This document shows positions 22,601 to 32,373 of a stretch of 64,000 nucleotides of DNA, in pieces. Origin of the DNA: Liolophura sinensis. Taxonomy: Eukaryota > Mollusca > Polyplacophora > Chitonida > Chitonidae. The stretch covers positions 6,453,606 through 6,517,605 of the forward strand of contig NC_088305.1 in NCBI RefSeq assembly GCF_032854445.1. Reading direction: 5' to 3'. Made by a program: the position numbers and the translations under genes. The notes beneath the pieces are model-generated. The model was not told where the DNA came from and did not search any database. It saw only the letters and a program-made list of their open reading frames with translations. The number at the start of each line of letters is the position of its first letter. The stretch's first letter is position 1.

Positions 22601-25600
22601 ATATGAAATCGAGTAGGTCTACGACGGTTGTATGGGGGGAGGAACTTTCTCTAGACCATTTTTCTTCGCAAGTCGACAGAACGCGGTGCCAGTTCGCCTG
22701 GAAGCTTGTCAGATTTACATGATTCCGTCCACTGACGGGTAATTCAATCTCCCCTTGGGTGCTAGCGCTCAGCCCACATACATATGTCATTCCGGGAGGG
22801 AGAGAGTCAGAGAGAGGGAGAGAGCCCGCTCCCTAAATCAGCTGGCTATCAGGGACGAGTTGTACCGCAGCCATGCTAAATTGTGCACAACTGTTAGAGC
22901 GCACTGTTGTACACCAACAGCGAGATTGTCACGATAGAGCATGAAGAAAACGGTTCCCGTTTCAGGACATACTATACAGTGTACACACCCTCCGCTTTTC
23001 ATTTCCCATATATCAGCCAGCGCGCTCTCTTATTCTATAGTTTCATAGCTGCGCATGCTTTTTTTAAATCTAAAATACGGATCATTCAAGCCATCTGTGT
23101 GACTCGCCGCTTTCTGTGATTTTATTCCCCGATCTTCTGAAACCATCTCGTCCGAGACATTTTCGTGCTGGCCCACAGTCTATATGAACAGCGAAGGCTT
23201 ATTTCTTTTCAAACTGCTGGGCTCTCTGTTAAATCCGACAGCACGCCTGGAAAACTAATTTACCGTCATACGAATGACTAGGGCGATTATAACATCGCGC
23301 GGCCACGAAAACTGTTTACATTTCTCATTAGACGTAAATAATAATATTGACACAGAAGGTCGGGCGTACGCCTGCGGTTAATAGACTATCATTTAGCCTC
23401 CACACGTCTGAATAAACTAGTAGAGTGGAAAAGCTATTAGTTGTCATGAGTTTTACTTCATCTGTCTGGAATTGATCTTTTGCTTTTTTTTTCCCCTCTT
23501 TTTTGCCACTAGACCAGCAATTCTTTTTCTGCGCCAATAAAGTTTATGCTATACAAGTCCTTGATAAGACTTTAAGCCTGTCCTTTTGGATTTTCATAAT
23601 ACGTGTGTCGAATATTTCGCATATACCGAATACCAAGTGGTTAACATTGCTAAAGTACAGCTTAAAATGGAAATGTTCATATGAAGGAAACATCAATCAA
23701 CGGCCCATATGACAGAAAACTCAAAGCCCAAAGCTGTTTTGATGTAGTTTGTCTTTCAGCCTTTGGATTGGTAAGAGAACATGATAAAAAGCATATTTGC
23801 TGAACAAATTTTAGCAGATCGATGTTGACCAACAAACCACAGGTTATGTATATTCGGTTAAATAGAGTTAAAGTCTAGACACACAACCTGAAAACAAGTT
23901 CTTTCTAGAAATATTTTAAGGAAAGCCATTTTGCTAACAAGACCACTGAGCATGCACAGTGTTGTTTCTCCCAACGTCTTGTCTGACTAACAACATACTA
24001 TATAAGGTTCATAATATATAAGATTTGTATCATGCAAACAAAAACCGAGTTTCTTATTTGTTATTTAAGGAAATATATATGTTAATATAAGACAATTTTC
24101 ATTGGTACTCTCTGTCCAAATAATAATCATTGGACAAATGGGATGGAAGTAGTTGTTACTTCAGACTGCATCCTGTTAAGGGAATGGGTGCATGGAAACT
24201 AGAGAGGCCATAGTAAATGTAGTCGAGAATTGTGAACGGCATGAGTACTATTGTCCTCTCTGAATTTTGGCCACGTGAAGTGCTACTGATTAGTGAAAAA
24301 GACGGTTGTTTCAAAATCATTTTCTCATAGTTCACGTGAAGTACATAGGCTCAAGTTAGCGCGGTCCAAGCCAAATCATACACTGCCCTCTTCGTGGCCT
24401 CCATTCGCCTGGGGTTTCCGAGTCTAACGACTGAAGCAAATTGCCTATCCCATGCATGATTCCTTCCCAAACGAAGTGGGGAGGGGGTGGGGGAGCTTCG
24501 TTCAATGCACGGGAAAATTGCTCCCTGATGAGAAAATATATCGAATAGTTGCCTAAAGGCAAACGAGGGTAAAAGCAAATTCCTGATAAGTGGCGAAGTT
24601 TCGGCAGTTCAAGACGCTCTTATTGTCTGATTGGTCACGATTGGTTTACCGAAGTGCCTCCCGCCCCGAATGGAATCGTTATCATTTAAAAATAACATAA
24701 CAGTTCTGAACATTGTCCCATCTTCGATTTCAGGCCGGAATAAAAACTGCGCGGACGGGAAAAAAGCATGGATCGAAACCTGAAGATGGGGGCATCCTTT
24801 CTTAGCAGCATGGATGGATAACGCATTCAATGCTTTTTATAGAGTCACGGTTTGCGTAGTTTTCACTACTGGCGTGAACGAAACAAATATTTTCCGATCT
24901 GCGACAAAACGTTCCAGAACTAACACGCGGTGGTCGGTGAGAGATTGCTTTGGTAATACGTCTCTGGTTTCTCATTTCCCGTTACACGCCGTGAAGAGGA
25001 CGTTCAGGAAGGGGATCCGATCGAGAATCGATGTTCTGTACCAAACGTCCGCCGGTAAGAACAGTTACCCGCTATCGATCTCTCGGTCTGTCTCCATGAC
25101 ATACCGGGATCGCCAGAACAACGAGAGTCCCTCCTCACCCAACACAATCCAGACATGCCAATATACGGAACTGTTTACTTTACTCTGTATAGTGAAACCC
25201 TGACGTCGCTCTGCAAATGGAGTCAATGTAGTTTTCTTCGTCCATGCAGGTCTTGGCAGAGACCACGCAAATTTCTTTACGCTTGATTTCCCCAATGAAT
25301 TCACAATTTTGTCGCATGAAAGTCAGGGACTGATTGGTATAAGCCTATAAATGTACTCAAAGACAAAATAAAATCGTGGTTGAAGATTCTTTTCTTCGAA
25401 AGTATAAAGCATTAATATTTACCATCGAAAAAAGCGACTTAATTCAACCTATTAGGAGTGTCTTTCAAAAGTGTTAACGCTGTAGGAGTGACCTTCAAAC
25501 TAAGTCCAATCAGGTTTATCTTACCTCACGTGTCAAGATTCGATCACACAGCCAGTCTAAGAATGTCGTATCTCATACACCGTGGAACGGCTTCAATTAT

Positions 25601-25624
25601 CAATGTAACGTCTTATGCATGTAC
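19651..25624. other. Intergenic DNA, no gene seen
   Basis: Six kilobases with no recognisable gene. A 129-codon open frame at 24,814-25,203 has no domain I recognise and no convincing donor or acceptor. Other details: a 10-bp-stem hairpin at 20,607-20,629 (ACTTATTTTT/AAAAATAAGT), a GA-rich stretch at 22,796-22,826, and a TTCGAA-containing block near 21,785 (GCTGAATTCGAACCTGTGAC) that may be the decayed head of a minus-strand SINE. Confidence 0.5.
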
Positions 25625-25805
25625 TTTACCAGCCGCCCAGTTTCACCCACCGCCCGATTGCATGTACCCACCGCCCGATTAAATGTACCCACCACCCGAT
25701 TGCAAGCACCCACCGCCCGATTACATGCACCCACCGCCCGATTGCATGCACACACCTCCCGATTGCATGCACCCACCGCCCGATTGCTTGCACCCACCGC
25801 CCAAA
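25625..25805. repeat. Minisatellite, 21-bp unit
   Basis: Seven full units start at 25,646 and every 21 bases, plus partial units on both ends, with the pattern CCCACCGCCCGATTGCATG. Since 21 is a multiple of 3, open frames persist on both strands; the plus frame reads as a 7-residue THRPIAC repeat. There is no start, splice or termination context that would make this a protein. Confidence 0.95.
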
Positions 25806-26265
25806 ATCGCTCAATTCCACCCATTTCCAAAGTTTATCGACAGCACAATTTCACTCACAGCCTAATTCTACTCAAAATCCAATATCATTTTCCTCCGAAC
25901 TCCCAACTTCACACACTTTCCAGTTTCATTTATCGCCCAACTTTATTCACAGCCCTGCATCACCCACCTTCAAACTTCCCCCACTGCCCAATATCCACCT
26001 CCAAATCTCACCTATCGCCCAGTTTCAGCCACCGCCATGTTTTACTGGCCACTCAATCTTACTCGCAGCCCAACATCACCCACCTCCAAACCTCACCAAT
26101 CACCCATTTTCAGCTAACGCCTAATTTTATTAACCGCCCAATTTTACTCGCCCACCCACCTCCAAACTTGACCCATCGCTCAGCATCACCAACCGCCCGT
26201 TTCATCCACCGCCAAACCTCACACCCTACCTCTTTCCAACGACAACACTCAACTTCCAGGTTAAA
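25806..26265. repeat. C-rich degenerate extension of the 21-bp array
   Basis: Irregular repetitions of CCGCCCAATTTCA, CACCCACC and CTCACAGCCC without fixed spacing continue for about 460 bases after the regular array. This looks like an older decayed part of the same satellite and keeps two plus-strand frames open for more than 160 codons. Confidence 0.7.
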
Positions 26266-27589
26266 ATCACTCTGTACTCTATATTTTATGCTTTACACCC
26301 ACTTCTAGGCATCGGTGAACTGGCCATAAAATCGCGCCAATAATAGCCCCCCCCCCCATTAAACCTTGAACCGTGAAGTCATAAATTACACGCTTTAGAC
26401 GAAGTTACTTAATCGTCGTCAGCAGCTAGTCGGACGTGATAATATTACTGTCTTGCCTGTCTGCTACATTAACACATACACCTGATGGGTGTAAACCATG
26501 TCACCTGACGCAGGCTACACCCTATAAGAAAGTTTTTTCTTATCATATAAAAATTATTCCTTAGCAAGGCTACATACAATTCGTTTGATTTCTTCTATAG
26601 ATCAAGGCAACCGATTGGCCCCTGGTCAACTGGGTCGCAGGCTCGATTCCAGCTCTCGCTCATTCGGTCGCAGCTTTATGCGATATCTTACTCTGGGCTT
26701 TTCCACAGGCCTGACCAACGAAGGTAACTGGTAACGCTTTCCTCCTGCAAGTAATTTGAGGCTGAGCGCTGCATACTCTGTTGTTGACTTCTGTATTGGT
26801 GAGGACGTTTTGTTGGCAAGAGAACAGACAATCTCCCTTGGACTTCACGGAAATACATGTATACACAACGTTGTAGCGCTTTACTTAGCTTATGCTGAAT
26901 TCGAACTAACCAATATAGGACTCGTTGGTTAAAGGCCTGATGGTCAGGGTGAGCGAGCCGTCACGTATTGCGAGATGCAGTCTGCATGCACGCTATATGC
27001 ATATGGTATATGCTTGTCTACCATATCCGAACAGTGTGTAAAGCTGATCAAAGCTGACCTTCCAGGCGAAGTAAACCGATCGACTATATCTGCAGCGCAA
27101 AGAACATCACCCGAAGCGATGTTTTGTGGTAACATACGGAGCAGTCTATAGTACTGGAAGCTGCCTAATACCTGTATAACTCCACACACAGGCTTGTATA
27201 TACTTTACCACACGTCAGCTTTTTGTGTTACAATGCATGTCTGGCGTAAAATCCGTCAGGAAATCAGATTAAACCACGTATTGGAGACATGACAGATCAG
27301 TTAATATCCGAAGACCACATGACATTATACATGTGGGGCGAAATCTGCCACAAATGTGATGCCACACACGTACTCCCTGGAGTCTTCAGTTGAACGCGAA
27401 AGAGGATTTGCAACTTCCTCGTTTTATTGTTATACTGTATTGTTCTGACTGTATCCATTTATGACCTATTATTCTACAGTTTATTTAGTTATTTTGTTGT
27501 TTTGTTTATTTATTCCAAGTATGATCTGCTATGTTCGATTATCCGTTGTTAGACTAGACTGTTAGATTACTACATCTATATTTACAGTC
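26266..27589. other. Intergenic DNA with a possible decayed SINE at about 26,595-26,800
   Basis: No gene seen. Around 26,630 a B-box-like GGCTCGATTCCAGCTCTCGC is followed by a SINE-like body, and near 26,885 there is another TGAATTCGAAC block. A poly-C run is at 26,347-26,355. Confidence 0.4.
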
Positions 27590-28245
27590 TCTAATATGCA
27601 TGTTTACACTCAATGTACACGTATGTTTACACTCGATGATGTGTATGTTTATACCCTATAACGTATATGTTCACACTTATGTGCATGTATATTAACGCTC
27701 TATGACATGTATGTTTTCAGCCTGTGACGTGCATGCGTGTTTACACTCATGACAAATGTATACTTGTATGTATGTTTACACTATATGGCATGTATGTTTA
27801 CATTATATGGCATTATGTTTACACTCTATGGCGAGTATGTTTACACTTCGTGGCGTGTATGTTTACACTATATAGGGTGTATGTTTACACTTTATGTACA
27901 TGAAAGTTTACACTTTATGCACATGTATGTTTACACTCATCGCATATATATAGGTACATTATGACGTGTATGTTTATAATTTATGTACATGTTCACACTA
28001 TATGGCATGTATGTTTTCAGCTATGTTTACACCACCTAGCGTGTATGTCTACACTATATGGCATGTATGTTTACACTCTATGGCGTGTATATTTACACTC
28101 GATGGCGTGTATGTTTACGCCATATGGCGTATATGTTAACACTCTGTGGCGTGTATATTTACACTCGATGGCGTGTATGTTTACACTTTATGTACATAAA
28201 AGTTTACACTTTATACACATGTATGTTTATACTCATGAACACATA
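27590..28245. repeat. Minisatellite, about 22-bp unit, with a duplicated block
   Basis: Variants of TGGCGTGTATGTTTACACTA repeat with a 21-22 base period; units at 28,081, 28,103, 28,125, 28,147 and 28,169 are exactly 22 apart. The left third is more irregular. A block containing TTACACTTTATGTACAT and AAAGTTTACACTTTAT occurs near 27,883 and again about 296 bases later, showing that a multi-unit segment was duplicated. A 22-bp unit cycles through all frames, so the open frames here are not coding evidence. Confidence 0.9.
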
Positions 28246-29183
28246 TACACTGGCAAATGTGCATTAAATCGCTTTGAAACAGCCACAATAACATGTTCAT
28301 GAGTTCCCATATACAAGCGGTTCCAGTAAAGCCTGTTGTCATATGATAAATAATTTCAGATTTCATAGTTTGATTGGTCATGCAGATCCGGACGAGCAGA
28401 CAACTTATCCAATGAAATGGATGCTCTAGTATTTTTCAATCACTGACTTTACACTTTATAAAACATGCTATAACGACGGTTTTGTGAATATGGGGAATCT
28501 TTTCAATTAAGGAGAATTATTGTTTTGTGCGTTCATTATATGTCATCAACAAATGGTGTGCATTTTGCGATATCTCGCACTATTACAAGATTAAATAATA
28601 AAAATTAAAGTATTGTACAAAGCTATGGTAGTTGTTCATTTATCATAGTGAAATCAGAACGGTACACCGACGCCTTAATACAACATAAAATCGGTCTATA
28701 CATCCACTGATAGAAAGACGTTCAGTTTAAATACATAGCCAGATGTCAAATGCTCAACACATTTGGCAGTGATTAAAACGGGGCGCTAGTTTTATTGTTT
28801 TTTTTTTTGTTGGAACTACACAAGCCAAATTTGGACGTGAAATTTAGAATCCAAATGCAATAACGAGGGGGTGAAAGCATTTCTGTCTCCAAAGACATAC
28901 CAGACCCAAGAACGTCAGTTGCTCTCAGCGTCCAAAAGGTTCCAGCGACAGGCTTTGTCGCGAAAACTGGCGCCAGGTGACCATTAACATCACTGTTGGA
29001 AATTCGACTCATACAGATTTTCTGATATATCAGATTTCCATCGAGAAAAAAAGACATCTGTCAAAAGTTTCAAATAACATGCATTGAGCTTACCACAGCT
29101 TACATATGGCACAGGGCAGAGCAGAGTTCAATCCCCAGTTCGGGCTCACATGCCTATAGGATTTGACACTTTGACATTTTTAT
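28246..29183. other. Intergenic DNA, no gene seen
   Basis: No gene or clear element. A B-box-like GAGTTCAATCCCCAGTTC at about 29,126 may be a decayed SINE head. Confidence 0.5.
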
Positions 29184-29401
29184 TCATTTGTTTATTTCAT
29201 TAGGGCTTTACGCCGCACTCAAGAATATTTGACTTATACGACGACAGCCAGCATTGTGGTGGGATAAATCCGGGCCAGACCTCGTTGAGGAACCGCAAGT
29301 TGCTGGCAGAATTTACTCCGCACTACCAGAGATGAAGCCAACATGAGATGGACTTGAACTCACAGCGATCGTGTTTACTTGGCCAACACGCAACCGCACC
29401 G
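29184..29401 (-). mobile_element. SINE family A, nearly full-length
   Basis: Tail side (TTCATTTGTTTATTTCATTA), GCTTTACGCCGCACTCAAGA, CGACAGCCAGCATTGTGGTG, CCGCAAGTTGCTGGCAG, B-box side (GATGGACTTGAACTCACAGC) and a decayed A-box head (GCCAACACGCAACCG). A poly-C run begins where the element ends. Confidence 0.85.
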
Positions 29402-29690
29402 TCCCCCCCCCCCCCCACCTCCCCAACCACCACCCACCCACTCTGAAGCGCAGTTTTAGAATTTATCAGCGTCTGATTCAGTATAAGGGCTGGGATAGTC
29501 CAAATAATATGGGCTGTAAATCAAGGGTAGTTGTCATGTAAAGCGCCCCCAGCATGGCCTTCCAGTTAGGTAGCACTATAAATATGTCAGCACTAGAACC
29601 AGTACCCTGCATCCTTGAATGCATCATGGTGATATGACGGTAAATTTGATCAAGCTACCCTTACCCTTAATATGCACGGCGCCCCACTGT
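29402..29690. repeat. Poly-C / CCACC low-complexity run and spacer
   Basis: About 15 C in a row followed by a CCACC-rich stretch to about 29,440, then unremarkable sequence up to the 51-bp array. Confidence 0.8.
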
Positions 29691-30131
29691 GAGGAGTATG
29701 GAAGTGTGGTCGAAAATTGTAATCGAACAAACTTAACTTGTGAGGAGTATAGAAGTGTGGACGAAAATTGTAGTCGATCAAACTTAACTTATGAGGAGTA
29801 TGGAAGTGTGGCCGAAAATTGTGGTCGTTCAATGTGAACTTGTGAGGGGTATGGAAGTGTGGCCGAAAATTGTGGTCGTTCAATGTGAACTTGAGAGGAG
29901 TATGGAAGTGTGACCGAAAATTGTGGTCGTTCAATGTGAACTTAAGAGGAGTATGGAAGTGTGGCCGAAAATTGTGGTCGTTCAATGTGAACTTGTGAGG
30001 GGTATGGAAATGTGGCCGAAAATTGTGATCGATCAAACTTGAGTTGTGAGGATATCTAAGTGTGGCCGAAAAGTATAGTCGATCAAACTTTACTTGTGAG
30101 GAGTATGGCAGTGCGATCGAAAATTGCACTT
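29691..30131. repeat. Minisatellite, 51-bp unit, about 8.6 copies
   Basis: Units start at 29,691, 29,742, 29,793, 29,844, 29,895, 29,946, 29,997 and 30,048 (this last unit is 50 bases) and a partial one at 30,098. Each begins GAGGAGTATGGAAGTGTGG and continues with CCGAAAATTGTGGTCG. As 51 is 3 x 17, the minus strand stays open for 159 codons with a 17-residue repeat (NDHNFRPHFHTPHKFTL). I regard that frame as a by-product of the array, because it has no gene context. Confidence 0.95.
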
Positions 30132-31779
30132 GCTGAGTTCAAGGATTCACTTCAGGACAGGAGTGTGTATATTCAAGGGTGGTCGAAATTCCAGTTCTTG
30201 AAAGTTTTGACAGCAAAATGGATAACAAGAAATTTAAAAAGGGAAAGGCAAAAAAGGTTATTCAAACAAATAAAGTTTATTACACAAATATTCACTTCGC
30301 ACCACACATCCCAGCCTTATACATGAAAATTATTCTAACTACTACTGGAAACACTTATCACCCACGATTACCCACAACAAAGTGTGTTGCAGACAACTTC
30401 ACGTCAGCAAGAGTTTTTGCCAATTCCAATGGCCATTTGTCTGCGTGATATGTCAATAGGCTAAAGTGGGTCTCACACGAAGGGAGTTTCGGCTAACGAA
30501 CCAGAGCAAGCCTTTTGCGAGCCTACTGAGACGTATATGCTCGTACGGTGTAAGAACAGCTCTCACAGTTAGTCTCACCCAGTAGCAGACGGTCGTTTCC
30601 ATTCTCCAGTGGTCGCAAATGTTTTGGGTAGGGCCAAAATAATTGCGATCACTGGATCGCTAGTCAAAACTCGCTTCATACTAGCGCACAAGAAGACGGT
30701 AAAATGGTATAACCTATAGTTTACAGACCTGTCCATTAATATCATCACTTACCGGAAATTCAGATTGGTTAATATTCTTTCGTTCAGTCTGTTTGTTCTC
30801 AAAATCAAAATAAGCTCTCTACAAGAAGTCCCCGATCCGTTTGATTTGCGATGCATGGTTGATTTGTATGACGGCAGCGCCGACTGGTTGCATCGCGGGG
30901 AAATGTTTTACTCCAAGTACGAAACGAATCAAAAGGCAACTGTATAACTTCTGATTTTTGTGATCAGATGCATAACAGAAAAAGACGACACGATGATATC
31001 GTGGATGTAACTTTCAATGTATGTGATATTCAGTGGAAAATAATTAAATCCTGTAATTATGCACAGAAATGTCAGTGTCCCTCGATTTCCATATGTTTGT
31101 GGTGTCGAGTTTATTAATTAATAATTTTCAACCTCGAGTTAAGGCTTTAAGATAGTGTCCTCAAATTATAAGATGACATGCTATACATACGTGATGCATC
31201 ATTTTGAGCGTTTTCGGTAAGAAAACTGGGCCTACACGAGCCTGCTTCAAACCTGGATATTTTGTGGCTTAAAATAAGTAACATGGAAAAGTCGCATTTA
31301 TGCTTTTTGCAATTCTAAATTTTAGTATTCACGTGACTGTGCTATGGTGAAAGCATGACCACTGGGCGTGTGGGGGTGAGCAGAGAGAAGCAATAAAACG
31401 ACAAATTTAGACACTTTATTGTCTCTCGCTGTCTGTCTGCCAAACAAAAGTCTGAGCTGTTGTCGTGGATTGTTTGTTTTCGCACTAGTTCACCTCGAGT
31501 CAGCAGCCGTGTAAAGCTGACAAACATTTTTTTTGTCCAACTTGACGTTAAATATTAAATAAAATTAGACGAGGAGAATATATGCGCTTAAGGCGTGAGA
31601 AGCGGCGTTTGTAGAAGTTGCAATATGGTGTTCTGTAAATCCTGGAAATACGTAAATCCTGGAAGTTGTCCGTAATAAAATAAAACTGTTATACATTTCG
31701 TGGTTTGAGATGAGCCGAGTGCTGTGAAGCTTACGGGAAGAGGTGTTTGGGAGTGGGGGGAGCTCATTATCATAAAATG
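30132..31779. other. Intergenic DNA, no gene seen
   Basis: AT-rich, ordinary CpG content, no recognisable gene or repeat. Confidence 0.5.
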
Positions 31780-32300
31780 TGTGCAGAGCGGTGTGAAAGA
31801 GCCAAGTTGATCAAGTCAGCGCCATGAGTGTGCCTAGCGGAACCAATCAGGGAGTGGGAAAGCTTATCGGACGCTATTCGGTAATGATGGTTAAGTCGTG
31901 TCGGCTAGCGGACGGCTTCCAGTGAAGCGAGGAGAGCGGCGGGTGAAGCTTAACGCGCCGTCTGCGATCAACAAGCTGCTTATAGAGGCAGTTTTACCTA
32001 TATGAGCGTCCATTACCACATGCACACGGCTTGGTCTGCTTACCGTTAGCCAGGGATCGAGACGGGGCCTCAACTCCTGACATCTCTGGGATTATAGCTA
32101 CACATTTAGTCAGCGCCGGGCTTCATACCCACACATGAAGTTCTTCTTGGGCGACGTGAGACTTGACCAGTTCTTTGTAAAGGAGAATAGGTGATTTCTG
32201 TGCGATTTTTGAGCGGTGACCGAGGTGCCAGCGGAGAGGGGAAGTTGACGGGTACGGAGCGAGTGAGCGTTACGGAGGGCAGATCTACGGCCAGTCAGCC
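31780..32300 (+). promoter_or_regulatory. CpG-rich promoter and 5' untranslated region
   Basis: CpG density peaks here: I count 38 CpG in the 540 bases 31,801-32,340, against 21 in 600 bases at 7,441-8,040 and 4 in 600 bases at 34,441-35,040. A CCAAT box in good context (AACCAATCAG) is at 31,841-31,850, and no TATA box is evident. The region leads directly into the first coding exon at 32,301. An in-frame TGA at 32,217-32,219 upstream of the ATG confines the coding start. The exact transcription start cannot be read from the sequence. Confidence 0.6.
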
Positions 32301-32373
32301 ATGGCTAGCCGGCTCCCCGTCCTTGGCGCTCTTCTCATCATCACAGGCATCCTTGTAACCAGCGCCGAGGCAG
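32301..32373 (+). CDS. First coding exon: signal peptide of a secreted or membrane protein (partial gene)
   Basis: The exon encodes 24 residues plus one base. It starts MASRLPVLGALL, continues with a hydrophobic stretch (IITGILVT) and ends SAEA, a textbook secretory signal peptide with a small-x-small cleavage site at its end. It stops at CAG|GTGGGT, a good splice donor, giving a phase 1 intron, which is common after the signal peptide exons of extracellular proteins. The ATG lies in a fair Kozak context (GCCATGG), is preceded by an in-frame stop at 32,217, and follows a CpG-rich promoter with a CCAAT box. The remaining exons are not recognisable in the window, so the protein family is unknown. 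A chance ORF is unlikely given the combination of signals. Confidence 0.72.

Noticed and set aside
24814-25203. 129-codon open frame
   Set aside because: No recognisable domain, no acceptor or donor at its edges, and nothing to distinguish it from chance in a 6-kb gene-free stretch.
25619-26308. 229-codon plus-strand open frame
   Set aside because: It lies in the 21-bp minisatellite and its decayed extension, has several frames open at once, and lacks promoter or splice context.
29650-30129. 159-codon minus-strand frame
   Set aside because: Coincides exactly with the 51-bp array and has no independent support.
29691-30131. Possible CRISPR-like array
   Set aside because: Units are contiguous with no unique spacers, the genome is eukaryotic and there are no cas genes. 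The same holds for the other arrays.
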